Origin: Helichrysum umbraculigerum
Taxonomy: Eukaryota > Streptophyta > Magnoliopsida > Asterales > Asteraceae
Length of the DNA: 64,000 nt
Assembly (NCBI GenBank): GCA_949592205.1
Contig: CATIUR010000005.1
Coordinates: forward strand, 137,599,277 to 137,663,276
Direction: 5' to 3'
The notes under the pieces were generated by a model. The model made no database searches. It saw nothing but the letters and a program-made list of their open reading frames with translations, and had not been told where the DNA came from. This document shows positions 12,414 to 24,978 of the stretch, piece by piece (the stretch's first letter is position 1; the number at the start of each line of letters is the position of its first letter). The translations under genes were made by a program, and so were the position numbers.

Positions 12414-13692
12414 AATGCAAACCTGGGAGTCAAGCAAGTACACAGCACAAACGTTAAAATTCTTACGCTGCAAATGCTCCACAAAGTTCTTAAGAACTGG
12501 AACATGAGAAAAGAGTTCAATCTGACCTGTGAAATAAACAATTTAGAAGTAGTATTAGTTTGTTAGACATAAAGTACTTAAACAACTAATGCAGGCCACT
12601 AACAAATTGACTAAGTGAGAGTTTCACAGCACACTCCATTGATATGATAGAATATGAGAATATCAGGCAACATGATGCTAATAATCATGAAACATTTGTC
12701 AACATTTACATAGTGATCAATGTTCCTATATAACTACTTAGCTTCCACAGATTTGATTATTGTCAAATTATAGTACAAAACGACAAGTAATACCTGGGCA
12801 GTCAAACACTAGATAATCATCTTCCATGTAATTATCCAGTTCTTCGGTTAACCACTCATCCAAATTTTCTTCAAGATGTCTAATGGATGAGATTTAAGGA
12901 CTTCAAATTCACTAATTGACAGAGGAAAAAATATATATATCATGCCTTCTTTGTACCCTTGTACTCTTGTTAGAGGTGCATCAAAATGGACATATAAAGA
13001 TGAATTAACAAGAGAACAAATAGCAGATGAAATATGGACCAATCGAGTTGGCTAACAGTCGGGTTCTAGGTTGACCCACACACGAATTTGAAACTTGTAT
13101 ATAAGGAATGTGCTCTAATTCATTACAGAAACTATACTAACAATATAATCTGAAGATCTTAGTAAACAACTTAGGAGATTGTGTGTATTTAACTCATGTA
13201 CTTTGATCTCTTTCTTTTCATTAATAATGAAACAAGATATAACCCAATGAGCCTGTGTATAGGAATCATACGGGAAAAAAAAAAAAAGGATACTCCATGC
13301 AGTACATAAGACCACCATTGGGACCAAGTCCAAGTTCCTCCATAACATCATCCAATGATATAAGTTCTCGAATATCTACAACCATATACGTAACCTTCAA
13401 TAAAAAAAATGACAAGCTATAGCTAAAACCACCAAAAACATTAGCAAAAAGCCCACTTACCCATGGCCACAGGATAATCAAAGTTTTCAGCAGCAGGATC
13501 TAAATTCACTATATGAATTGTTCGTCGAGTTGCCTCACAATGTTGGTACAAACTAGAGCAATAGGTTGACTGCAAGTAGCAAAAAATTCAACTAGTGGTT
13601 CCGAAAAACGACTATAATAGGTATAAAGTAATCGCCTTTTAAGTTACCTTTCCACTTCCAGCAGGACCGATTACTAACTGAGCATAACCCAT
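10877..13692 (-). CDS. GPN3: GPN-loop GTPase 3
   Basis: GPN-loop GTPases act in the cytoplasm in the assembly and nuclear import of RNA polymerase II; GPN3 pairs with GPN1. Nine exons were read (start to stop): 13648-13692, 13461-13569, 13294-13375, 12794-12879, 12423-12526, 11931-12061, 11742-11835, 11574-11629 and 10877-10976. All are GT-AG and in phase, giving 268 residues, close to plant and animal GPN3. Motifs in order: P-loop GPAGSGKST (residues 9-17), NLDPAAENFDYP, the GPN motif in GLGPNGGLMYCMEH, the DCPGQIELF G3 region, SKMDL (G4) and the C-terminal IQYVLSQID region. The start was chosen because M-G-Y-A-Q precedes the P-loop at the family's usual distance. A 5' UTR exon near 14136-14290 seems to be spliced to 13746 (donor GTCAGCC, acceptor GAAGCAG). 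An intron next to exon 5 carries a long poly-T run on the coding strand. Confidence 0.95.
12378..12412. repeat. Poly(A)/poly(T) tract in a GPN3 intron
   Basis: A run of more than 30 A on the plus strand (poly-T in the GPN3 transcript) lies about 10 bp downstream of the exon 5 splice donor. No SINE boxes were seen next to it, so it is called a homopolymer rather than a retroposon tail. Its length may be unreliable in an assembly. Confidence 0.8.
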
Positions 13693-14352
13693 AACTTCCC
13701 CCTGCACGTTTTCGTTCTCAACCTCTTCCGATTTCCCCTCTTTAACCTGCTTCAGCATTTAAATATATAATATAAATACTAATAAAATTGGAAAACTTGA
13801 AAAACCAAATAATCTAAAGAAAATGATATCTAAAATATTTTATCATATTAATTAAAAAAAAATTCATTTTGAAGATACTAAACTATCAATTACATCAAAA
13901 CCCTAAGTAAACGCTTACAATAATAACTAAGACAGGTTAAATATAATACTTTTGGCGAGAGAAACTTGTGGTTTACAGAATAGCCGGTGTGATTGCATAA
14001 AAACCCTAGTAAACAATCAATTCCGAAAGTGACAATTATAATATGCAATACACAATTATAAAGACACAGATAAGTAGATATTCATGTGTATAGACAGAGT
14101 AATAATAATAGACGAAGCTAGGGCGATAGGCTGACCTTTGAAGCAGAATAAGAATGGAGACGAAAAGAAAAGGGTTTTTGTTTGGGGTTTTTCTTTTGCT
14201 CCACTATTTGTAAATTGATGATTTTCAGAGGAGCTAATTTGCATTTTGCAAATACTCCGTAGAATTTTTCTTTCTCTTCCGTTTTTCATTTTCTATTTTT
14301 CTTTTCCATCTTTTTTTTTTTATTATTATTTTTTTTTTTTCTATTTTTCGTT

Positions 14353-15198
14353 GGGATTATTGTTTCATTATGTATTAAACTTTAGACTTTTTACTATTGT
14401 ACGTAGAGTAAGGTTCAAATAAGTATATCAATTTTGAGTGAGAACGGAAGAACCAACCAGAATGCGCCACGTGTCACAAACCTCACTTTCCCCCACGTTT
14501 TTAAACGTAAATATATCTCAAACGGTAAGTCGAAAAATCATAAAAATTGCATCATAAAACTCAGCGTTTTATTCTCTTCGATTAGAGATGTGACAAGGTA
14601 TACTTTCGACGAACTTTTTTTTTCATTTTTCGGTGGGTTTTGAAAAAAACTAACACATGAGTTACCGGCGATTAACACATGTGATACCGGCTACTAACAC
14701 ATGTGATACCAGCTACTAACACATGTGTTACTAATTTTGTACAATTTGTAAAACCCAAAAAAATAAAAATCGTCGAAAGTATACTTTGTGACATGGCAAA
14801 TCGAAGAGAAAAAATGCTGATTTTTATGATGTAATTTTTATAATTTTTCAACTTACCGTTTGTGAGATATTTAATTTTAAAAAATGTGGGGAAAAATGGG
14901 TTTTGTGACATGTGGCGCATTTTAGTTGATTCCTCCATTCTCACTCAAAGTTGTTCTACTCATTTAAACCCCACCCATTGTATGTATTGAACTTGTAAAT
15001 ATGGTCTATTGTATGCAAAATTTTCTTGTTGGGTAAGGCCCAAATAGGAAAGTTTCATTTTTTGGCCTTACCAAAAAAGGAAATAATACATGCAATAGAC
15101 CATATTTACAAGTTCACTAGATACAATAAAACAATTAAAGGTATGTCACATACAATAGTAAAAGTATAAAGTTTAATACATAACGAAACAATAAACCC
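14353..15198. mobile_element. Outer foldback MITE upstream of GPN3
   Basis: The left arm (from 14353, GGGATTATTGTTTCATTATG) matches the reverse complement of the right arm (GGGTTTATTGTTTCGTTATG, ending 15198). The arms continue past the inner insertion: 14990-15035 pairs with 15075-15125, both reading through TTGTAAATATGGTCTATTG. A second element (14406-14977) interrupts the left arm. No transposase is present. It lies just upstream of the GPN3 5' UTR. Confidence 0.7.
14406..14977. mobile_element. Inner Mutator-like MITE
   Basis: Long inverted ends share a GGTTYAAATRAGTA start followed by TTTTGAGTGAGAA-like sequence and GCGCCACRTGTCACAAA. The flanks are TTGTACGTA (14397-14405) and TTGTATGTA (14978-14986), a 9-bp duplication with one mismatch, typical of Mutator-like elements. 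The centre (about 14650-14725) has four imperfect copies of CTACTAACACATGTGATACC. The short ORFs on both strands are arm translations and not genes. Confidence 0.75.
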
Positions 15199-16708
15199 TT
15201 TTTGTTTTACAATTTGGTAATTACTCCTTCCGTCCTATCATAATTTCGACCCGTTTAGCTCTGCTTCACGTTTTCCAATTCAACCGAAAACCAGTCGGTT
15301 CTCGGCGAGATGAAATTTACGATAAAACTAGTTTGCAACAAATCGCTCTATTCACCATTCCCTGTTCGAACCGATTCTGAAAACATTGATTTAAATTATT
15401 TACATACTACGTAGTATGTTAACCGAAGAATATGTATATGAAGTTGTACATGTATGTTAAGAACGTATTTTCTCTTTATAAAAATTACTTCAAACAAAAC
15501 CTAAAAATGAAAAGTAGATTATCTTTTTCAATGGCTCTAATAAGCTTTTTTTTTTATACGGTCAACTTGCTCATATAGAGTATATGTTCAACCATTCTTT
15601 CAGGCCAAGGTATTGAAAATTGTTACATTTGTGTCTTATATGAACACAACACTTAAAGATTGAACTACTTGTGTTAGAAATCCACGACTGTTGCAAATAC
15701 AACTTTGGAAAAACACTACAATCACAATTAGGCAATTAGCTAGCAATGTACCACCTAAAAAATGTTACTTTTTATCAAACGTGGGTTAGTAGGCAACAAC
15801 ATTGTTAGTGAGCATTTTAACAACAACCCATAAGATTTGTTTCATCTCATCTTACATGTGTAAATCAGTTTACATGTACCTTAGCTTTTATGTGGTTTCG
15901 TTTGAATATAGTTCGACGTTCAACTTAAATGAATTGTTTGATCTGCTTCATTCAGTTAAGTTCTAGATCTTGATTATTGAAGTTAAACTATATTCGAATT
16001 CACTCATTTCGAGTTCAATGGAATGAGTTAAATTTACCGTCGCTAGTCATCATCATTATATTGCATTGCATTATATTTTATTATAAAAGGGATAACATAT
16101 GTGCTGCTAGAAGTACGCATGGCAAAAAAGTTGATCTCTTTAACTTTGTTATATGCACAAATGACATGCCTATTCGCTCATTTAGCCTTGCCTGCTCCCG
16201 AGTCTATTTTTTGAGAGAAAAGAAGAGAACTAGAAAGAAAACAAAATACGTTTGCGTTCATGAGTTTTGTGTATTGAGGGAAAAGAAAAGGAGTGGAAGG
16301 AGAATTATCCAATATCTTCTCTCCTAATCTTCTCTCCAAAATTGGGAAGAAGTGGAAGGAAGGAAGGCTGAATCAGTTATAAAACTGTCACTTCCTCCCA
16401 TTTCTCTCCAACTCAGGAACACAAAATACCTAAATTTTCGTTTCTTTTCTTTCCAACTCGGGAACACAAAATGTATAAAAAATATATCTTCTCTTCTATT
16501 CTTTTCTACCACTTTATTTCCTCTTCTTTTCTTTTCTGTCACTTCCTCCCATTTCTCCCCTACTGCTAGCATGCATACTATTAGAGGCACACATCATTTT
16601 CCTTTTACAAAATTAGGAGTGTACACAGAAATAAGTATTCTTGTTACCGTTTAAAACCTGTCAAAAGTATTAATTAGCGTAAATATTTTTTAGCATTTCC
16701 TGTACAAA
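15199..16708. other. Intergenic tract without a recognised gene
   Basis: A Stowaway-like end (TACTCCTTCCGTCCTATCATAA, near 15225-15247) is visible, but no partner end was found. The 16180-16560 stretch is rich in short purine/pyrimidine repeats on both strands, and the overlapping ORFs there (16324-16654 on both strands) look like low-complexity translations. No gene was recognised. Confidence 0.5.
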
Positions 16709-16988
16709 CAATGGCGGATCCAAAAATCCAAGTGACCCGTAGCACAATTTTTTTCATAGTATTAAATAGATAATTTTTTCATGAACATGTACGATTTTAT
16801 TAGAAATTAATATTTTTTAGAATAAATAACATATAAAATGGACTAATCATTTATCAAACCAGTAGCAGATCTTGTTTGGACCCGTAGCAATAGCAATAAA
16901 ATCAACATTTTCTATAAAAATTACACTTCGCATGACAAACGGACCCGTAGCAAGTGCTACCCCTAACTTCTACATGGCTCCGCCCCTG
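16709..16988. mobile_element. hAT-like MITE (GGCGGATCC family)
   Basis: It starts CAATGGCGGATCC and ends GGCTCCGCCCCTG. The flanks are TGTACAAA (16701-16708 and 16989-16996), an exact 8-bp duplication as made by hAT elements. It has no coding capacity. The larger element at 61467-62559 has closely related ends. Confidence 0.75.
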
Positions 16989-17147
16989 TGTACAAAGATC
17001 ATACCCAAAGACATACAGATATTATACATAACAAATTTATATACATAATACCTTTTAATTATTATTTATGGAACTATATATACTTACACATCTACTACAA
17101 TGTACAATATATAGTTGTGTCATCAAACGGAATAAAACAAGCTTAAA

Positions 17148-17700
17148 AGTGGTTTAATAGTTTATCATCTAATGAACAAACACTTCAATTTTAATAGGTC
17201 AACTTTTCAAAATTGTCGCCTCTGGACAAAGCCTAATAAGTCAACACTCAGCACTGTGAAAACTTGCCTTTTCAGCTCTACGAAAATCTTATAGCAGCTG
17301 CTCCATGGTGGTCCTTGATACTACATGAGCGATTGTAAATGCTCTCATCTCATCACTAAGACCTGCACGACAACTTTTATAAGAAAAAAATGTGGACAGC
17401 ATGTTTTTATGCAACCTGATCTGTTTCAACCCATACAAAAGATACCCAATATCCAACCCGCCTCTTTTGCCACCTCCTAAATGGGTGATTGAATGATCGA
17501 TTGCAAAATGATAGCTGCAATGCTATAACTAAAGCGACAATTTGTTTAATAAAATCATAAAGACAACCTGGTTGATACAATTGATGAAGTGGCAGATGTA
17601 TGGATCATGAGAATTAAGGAAAAGAAGTAGTTCCTTCGTGAGATCCTCAGATTCAGCAGAAATCCGCATTTCCTTACACATAGAACACCGCAATATTAAC
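17148..17700 (-). pseudogene. Duplicated 3' fragment of the PRUNE-like gene
   Basis: This segment is collinear with the last two exons, the intervening intron and the downstream flank of the PRUNE-like gene (compare 49648-50460). The penultimate exon keeps EMRISAESEDLTKELLLFLN but shifts frame near its end. The last exon has a CAA-to-TAA change in LLQDF, giving an early stop, and about 45 bp are inserted in the 3' flank. Intron sequence is present, so this was copied as DNA, not by retroposition. Upstream exons were not found here, so it is a non-functional partial duplicate. Confidence 0.8.
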
Positions 17701-17734
17701 CACAGAATCAATCATTCTTAACTAGAAGAAGCCT

Positions 17735-17855
17735 CTCTACGGCTCTACCTTAGGGTAGGGGTAGAGCTGTCTACATCTAACCTCCTCATACACTGTCCTA
17801 GACGGTATTGGGCCCCTAACCTGCGGAAGACGGTATGGGATGTTCCTTTCCTTTT
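17735..17855. repeat. Possible Au-SINE-like 3' fragment
   Basis: The sequence around CTACCTTAGGGTAGGGGTAG followed by CTGTCTACATCTAACCTCCTC resembles the conserved 3' part of plant Au SINEs as remembered. The 5' pol III promoter and the terminal GTT-type tail were not found, so it would be a fragment. Confidence 0.35.
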
Positions 17856-17990
17856 TATTTGGTGGCACAGTAACAGGTTTTAGGGCACCATTCAGTCTCC
17901 CAATATTACCAGTTGAGTTGCTTCATTGAATGGGAATTTGCTTTTTAAAGTACTATACGTAGTAGTATTGATAACTTGGAAGCAAAGTAA

Positions 17991-18185
17991 GGGTGTTTTT
18001 GGTAACTCCGAAATATGGGCTTGTGGGTTTTGGGTGGGGGGAGTTAATCCTTTTTTGAAAAAATAAGTCTCTTAGTAACCCTAAATAAAGAAGCTACTTG
18101 AATTATTTAGAGAAATAAGCTCTAGCTCTAATCACAAATTTCAGCCTTCAACTCCAGCTCCAGCCCATTATTATCAAACACACCC
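17991..18185. mobile_element. Tourist/Harbinger-like MITE
   Basis: The ends GGGTGTTTTTGGTAA and, on the other strand, GGGTGTGTTTGATAA form terminal inverted repeats. The flanks are TAA (17988-17990 and 18186-18188). It is 195 bp and has no coding sequence. Confidence 0.7.
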
Positions 18186-18421
18186 TAAGGCTGTATTGGG
18201 TCACAACGGGCTAGAGCTGGAGCTTGACCTTGCGACTGGAGTTGACGTTTGGGTTTATATTTAGAAGCCACTTCAAAAGGCTTGCTTCTTGTTTAAGTGC
18301 TTCTTGGGGCTTATTTTTGCAAGAAGATCCATTTTTGTTGTGTTGCCAAAAAAAGACTTATAGCTTGAAGCTTATTAAAAATAAAAACTCAAACCCCTAA
18401 AAGCTCTTATAAGCCTCGTGC
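18186..18421. other. Intergenic spacer
   Basis: Short tract between the MITE and the tandem LTR element. It contains a plain pre-insertion site: the flank GTGCCAAAC joins to CAAACACACCC at 33857. No gene is present. Confidence 0.5.
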
Positions 18422-18426
18422 CAAAC

Positions 18427-20755
18427 TGTAACACCCAGTATTTGGGTCTAGTAGTATTTAATATTTTCTGACTGTGAATTATAATTAAGTGTGTCAGAAA
18501 ATAGGTGTGTTGTATTATTTGAAATAAATAGTGATAATAGTCGAATAATTTATTGTGACTAATAAATTATTGAGTGTTTTAATTTTATTTAGTTGACGGT
18601 AAAATAAAATAATATTTCCCCGTAAATGATTTTTAAGTTCCAGAAAATGAAAAGTACGGGGAATGAAATTAAACACTTCTAGTGCACTACCAAAATATTA
18701 AGTCGGTTGTTTCTTTACATATATCCTTACATACATACACACATACGATCATATATACATACATTCAAGATACATCAAACCCTAAATCTATGAGGAATCA
18801 TCAAATTGAAGATCTCAAACAAGAATCCAAGCATCAAGATCATGAATTATCTTCCTCTAATCTTTCTATTCATCTAGTAAGTCTTGATTTCTTGATGTTC
18901 ATAAATCTAAAAATTTGGGGTTTTGAGGGTTATTGATTATAATCCGAAATTGAGGCTTGAAGTTACTAAATTAATGTTAATTGAGCTTATAAATGATGAT
19001 ATGTAACATGATTCAAGGGTTATCTTGTATATTTGAATTAGGGTTTGTGAATTTAATTAGTGTTCTTGTGATATATGATGAGTTTGATGAAATTGTGGTT
19101 ATAATTCGAAATTAAAGATTGATATTAGTTAAAGTGGTGTTACTAAGTGTTAATAAGATGATTAGTAACCTTAAACTACCCTAAAAGTGAATTAATTAAG
19201 TTGTAGAGTTTATGATTTAGATGAGTTTTGATCATATGATGATGTTTTGGTGTTAACACACTATAATTGGTAATTATAAAGGTTGTTGGAATATTATTAG
19301 GAAGAATTGAAGTATAATCATATAAGTAGTGATGGTTTAGTTGAATAATTATGCATTATAGCTTGTAAACTTGTTATAATGGTTAGTTGATGATTGAACT
19401 ATGGTTATAAGCTAAGCTATAATCTAGAAATGATAAACTTGATATATGATCATTAATAAAGCTTGTGAGTTTAGTTGATTTTGAAAGAATCAATGTTTGA
19501 CGTTGATGTTATTAATGAATAATTGGTAATGGTTGAGTGTTGTTAATAATTAACATGATGATTATAGGGAGTTTGATAAATTGTTGAATATGAGAAGCTA
19601 TTAATCTTGCTAAAGGATTTCATAATATTAGTAACAATGATGGAGATGAGTGAAGGTAATAAGGTGATCATAATGATCATAGAGTTGATTAGTGCTAATT
19701 GAAATAACCTAACATGGTAATGTGATTCTAATGATTATGAAAGTATGATGTTAAAATGATTATTCATAATCTTGGAATGATACAAGTTAGTGACAAGTTG
19801 TTTGATGTAATTACATAATGTTATATTAATATTGAGACAAGTGTCAAGTGACTAACTTGTGTTGTTCTATTGTATTCTCAGATGTGCAGAAGGCTCAGTG
19901 ATATTAGACTACTGAGTGGATGGCTGAGGTATTTGGTGAGTGGATCTCTAATCCTCAGCGTAACTTGGTTGTAACAAGTTTGGTTACAACAAGTAACGTA
20001 TTATTACTTTATCCGTTGCATTGATGATTATGTTGATAGTAATAATACTGTTGATATGTTGACTAGTTGAATATGTGACTTGTTGATTACGTGATCACTT
20101 GAATTAATTGGCCTTCGGGCATCAGTTGTTAATGAGGCAACGAGTTGTTGAACTGTTGGTTGGGCTAGTTGGATATCCAAAGTTTAACACACCTCCTGTG
20201 TTAGTTGAAGATAATCACTAGCTATCGGTCTCGTCCGTATGGCCATACGGATAGGTTGGGTAAGTGTTCTTGGGGAGCCTCCCGGGTTTATGGTTATCCC
20301 CAGAGCCGCCGATCCTCATTATGGTGTTGTTGATTAGTTGAATTGTTGCATTGTCGAACTGATGCATTGTTGATGTGTTGTATTGGGTACTTGCTTGTTT
20401 AGTGCTAATTGTTGTACACAAAGTTGTTGCGCTAAGTTAGGTTGTTGATTAGTATCTGCTCACTTAGCGTTATGCTAATCCCCCACATTATCCCTTCTTG
20501 CAGGTTTTGGCTATTGTATTGGGTGGGCAAGAAGTTGGACTTGAAGGAATGTTTAACATGCTGACGTGACTCTGACATTTGATTAAATAAATTAATGATA
20601 TATTTTGTTTTATATAACACCCAAGTTGATAAACTGTGTTTTGAATTAAGTTGATTTTATACCTATATGAAACAATGTATCTTATAAACGTAGAAATTGG
20701 GATAACGCTTCCGGTACAATATATTTAAATGTTACTCAAAATGAGGGGTGTTATA
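18427..20755 (+). repeat. LTR 1 of the tandem element
   Basis: 2329 bp. It has an A/C-rich leader-like stretch at about 18720-18875 followed by CATCTAGTAAGTCTTG, a plausible splice donor. Private differences include A at the CCAGAAAATG, CAAACAAGAATCC and GTTTAACATG sites. The 84- and 67-codon ORFs inside recur in every copy and are not supported as genes. Confidence 0.9.
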
Positions 20756-23700
20756 AGTTGGTATCAGAGCATAGGTTTGGGCGAATTGGACATTGCAATG
20801 TGTTCAATCCCAAATCTATGGTAGTGTCAAGTCAAACATTCCTGGGAGTGCGGGATTAGTAGTTGCATGAGAAAGTTGTTATTGAATGCGTACTAACCTA
20901 TAAAAAGTTGCAAAAGTGTTGTTTTGATTGCAGAGACGGAGGAATATGAGGAACCAATAGGTATTCTCATTGATTCCTCAATACTCGTGGGCCTAGATAT
21001 GCCAGGTAATTCTCGATAAATTCGATGAATTTAAATAAGTTTGAATTGTTTACTTTGCTATGTTATGATTAGTAGTGAAGTAAGTTGAGTCAAACTGCTA
21101 TGATTCCTTAGTGATGAGTCCTTGATAATAGTTGCTTGTAAATCTGATGAGGAGATACTAAATGAGATGTTTAACATCATAGAAAGGTGTAATATATTAT
21201 TGAATTGTGTAGATACATTGTTGAATAAGGTGTAATAGTTGTATTATGTGGATTTAATTGTGTCTACAATATGAAATTAAAATATGAAATCGGTTGTATG
21301 AATTGTTATGTGAAATAATAATTTTGGAAGTAATGTGATTAGCAAAGTTGAAATGACTCTAGATAGTGAAATGAGATTGTTGGAATATCTCAATCGAGGT
21401 AATTTGGAGTCTTGTTGTTGTTTAAATGAGAAAGTGTCCATTGATTGGGAATGGTATGTTTGACACAGAAAAGTCAAAGTTGAGATTAGTAGAGTTGAAT
21501 TTGGTAATATATATACTATAAAGTGATGAATATGGTAAGATGTTTATGTGTTAATATGATTAATAATGATCATGATTGTAGTTGAATTATGATCTATATA
21601 CTAAAAGTAGAAAAGCAATGAAGTCGAAGTGGTCAACCAAATTTATATGTATTGACAAGTTGTGAAAAGTCATGGTTGAATACTTGTTGTAATTGTTGTG
21701 AATTTGAGGATTTTATGTGAATTTGGTGTTTCAAAGTTCTAATATGACACCAATATTGGAAGAGAAGCTGTTTGACTTGGTAAAGTCAAAGAAGTGTAAA
21801 ATGGGTGTTAAATTTGTGAACATATTGGTTGAAACCCAAATGGGTTGTTAAAGTGCCCAAATGGGTCACTTGATGGTTAAAAGGTTAAAATGTGTAGTGG
21901 TCTGATTAAGAAGAATGTTAAAGTGACTTTAAGTCATAAAGTTAGTAGTAAAAGGTGATGAAAATGATTTGGGTAGTCAATGTGGTTATTTACTTAAAAA
22001 TGCCCAATTGGACCCCTAAACGGGTCAATGAGTCAAAACATGATATGATGTGTATATATAGGTGATGAAGGTACCCACACGTCCCAAGTATATGTAGAAA
22101 CATGTTGGCAAAGAGTGGAAGTCAGAATGTAAGCCATTTGGAATATGGCGTGTCCACTAAAATGGTCGGAAATGGCCTAAAATGAGTTACACGTCCGTTT
22201 TCTCGTAAAATGTGAAAATTGAAAAAGTGTAAAAAGGGAAAGTTGTATTTTGGTATAGTGTAAGTGCATGCAAAATTTCATGACCTAACTCCTTACGGTT
22301 TGTGAGATATGCGCGTTTGAAATTCGCATTTTTGCACTAAGATGTTCAGTCTGCTGTGCAGAGAGGGGACCCGGCGGCTGGAGGTTATAGCCGGCGGCTG
22401 GAGGTCCAAACCGGCGGCTGGATGCCCCAAGCCGGCGGCTTCTTTTGGCTTTAAAACGCACTTTTGTTCTGTTTGCAAAAATTGGTGTTAGCCGGCGTTT
22501 CGACTCGGGTAGCCGGCGGGTCAAGACCTTTAGCCGGCGGCTAGATATGTTAGCCGGTGGCTCATGTAGCCTAGCCGGCGGTTTGTGGGTATTTACAGGA
22601 TTAAAATATTTTTTTTTTACGTTTTTCGACGTTCGACGTAACGTTTGACGTAGAAATTTCCGCTAGAAAATTTCGGTGTCCGATTCAGACGAAATTTACA
22701 TGTCCACTCAAAAACGGGCCAACGGTCAAAGCTTATCGCTTTGCCATGAGCCCTGTCAGTTTTCGGCACTTCGGGGTCGTTTGGGGCCCGAAAATCGCGT
22801 TTTATTGTTTTTCGAACCTTATTTTGAACTTTTAGCTTACGTTTTGTATTGGGCTTTTGTTTTATTGAGCCCAGAGATCATTCCTGTGATTATATGCAAT
22901 ATTAAAACTTTTTTTAAGAGGTCTATATGGTTCATTGTGTATGAGTCGGTTGTAGACGGTTTACTTAACTACAAAGTATGCCAGTATATGGTATTGATGA
23001 CTATTGTTAACTAGGGTTAGTAAACATTGATTATGGGATTATGTGGATCATATTATGTGGATAAATTGAAATATGATAAAGTATTGAATCATATAGAGAA
23101 ATAGAGAATGTTGAATTAAGCGTTTTAAGAAATTACGAAATAAGCATAGGAGCTTATATTGATGTAATAGTTAAGCATGAAATACTCATTAAGGGTATAT
23201 AGATTGACTATTATGTGTTGAATATTATACATAATATTGATGAACTGTTTAGTACTAAATGTACTATAAGTATTAAGTTATATAAATAATCCTTGATATT
23301 GAATCGGGTAATAAAGAAGTTGATTGATGTATTCGTGTCAGACATTGGTGTAGTATGCTTATATTGTTAATATCTACATGATGATATGAGTAGTTTACCT
23401 TTAAAGTGATAAGTTGAGAATAGTAACGAGTTAATACATAGTTGTATACCTGTTGCACGATGTTGCTATATATGTGTAAAATGTTGATATCATTGTTGTA
23501 AACTATGAGAGAGTAAAGTAATAACTTTGAAAATGAATGGTATGAAGTGACCTGAGAATAAAGTGTGACTGACATAATATGACGACGTCTGGCCAACGTA
23601 TTTATATTATGCCATTTCACATGGAGTTGTTGAGGTTACTAAGTATCATATAAAGTTAAGTGGTTTTAAAATCACAGATAAGATATGTTGACCTGTAATT

Positions 23701-24978
23701 GATAAATAGTCAATGTTGAACTAATATGAAAGAGTAATAAATCACTAAGTTGCTGTTGCTAATGTGATATCTATGGCACATTTGATGTGTATGTGTGATT
23801 CATTGTCAATAGTAAGAGTTAAAAGTTGATTTAAGCAAAGTAGAAGTAAGTTGAATGTGAATAATATTGTGTTAATATTGTTGAATAGATAACTAATGTC
23901 AGCACCTTGTGTTGTTGAGATACCAATGATGATGTTTGGTATTAACAGGTGTTGAGTTAGCATCCAAGTTGTTGTGAACGGATGCTAGTTGATTATATGA
24001 AACTGGTTGTAACGATAAAATAAATTGACCTTTACCTATTGCTTACTGATTTTCTTACTTGGTGATGGTTAAATGATTGTAGATTACTGTCAAGTAAAGG
24101 GTTTCATATAACCTAGTTGTGTTTATAATTACAAGTTGTAAGGTTGTAATTAACTAGTTGCAAAAGTGAAAATTCACAGCAAGTTGATAGCTAAAGAAAT
24201 ATATAGTTGATAGCTAAGTTGTTAGTTGTTAATGGGTATGTTGTAGTAGTCAGTACCACTTATTGATGATGTTGTTGTTGTTGTTGTTGTTGTTGTTAGT
24301 GTGGTTATTATAGTGTAAAGTTGAAATATTTACATGGATATGTGTTACTTTGATTACTGGTGATTACGTAATTTAAATTGTTACATGACTAAGTATGACT
24401 GGCCATGCAAGTGGTCATTTAAATTTATCAGAGAAAGGATGTAAGAGCAATGCTGGTGCATTGGAACATATAGATCATGTACCTTTGGATAGGTGCATGT
24501 GGAAAGAATTGAAAACAGGTTTATATATATTTACAAGTTGCTCAAGGGAATAATACATGATGTGTGTATATATATATTGTAATTAAACAGTTGATGATGC
24601 TACATTGTGTGCTGAAAATAACATCTTGTGCTAATAAATTAAATAGAGGTAAAACACAATCTATGTGTTTAAGTGAGTTCGGTAGAAATACACATTGGTA
24701 GTGTGTAAATTGATGTATTAATATCTACCTATATAAGTATATGTCGACATATAGGTACATTTTGTGAGTATATGGTTAAAGATATGCATGAGTGATGGTA
24801 TGCACAAGTGATTGAACAGGTACACACATCTAGTGCGCATCTAGTAATGAGTAATTATTTGTATGTGAAGTAGAGTAGTATTGAATGGAAATGAAAGTGA
24901 GTAGGTAGTTCTAATTATTCTAGACCGAATAAGTGTGATCAGATTTCGAGGACGAAATCTCTTTAAGGGGGAGAGAAT
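20756..24978 (+). other. Internal region 1 of the tandem element (non-coding)
   Basis: It has a tRNA-iMet primer site at 20759-20770 and a polypurine tract at 24964-24978. In between are no ORFs longer than about 115 codons. It contains a GC-rich motif array (22371-22584) and a (GTT)n tract near 24266-24297. Relative to the second internal copy, about six substitutions and one GTT unit differ. Confidence 0.85.
22371..22584. repeat. Array of spaced GCCGGCGGCT motifs, copy 1
   Basis: About nine copies of a core (A)GCCGGCGG(CT) are spread at irregular spacing through an otherwise AT-rich internal region. The core is nearly self-complementary. The array is repeated in the second internal region. 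Confidence 0.85.

Noticed and set aside
12261..12507. ORFs on both strands across the GPN3 exon 5 region
   Set aside because: They are produced by reading through the poly(A)/poly(T) tract and exon 5 of GPN3.
18682..18936. 84-codon ORF repeated in all three LTRs
   Set aside because: It lies in the leader part of the LTR and runs over a likely splice donor. It recurs only because the LTR recurs, and no domain is recognised.
22676..23014. 112-codon ORF in the tandem element, also at 29228-29566
   Set aside because: Composition and position suggest a chance frame after the GC-rich array; it has no similarity to gag or pol.
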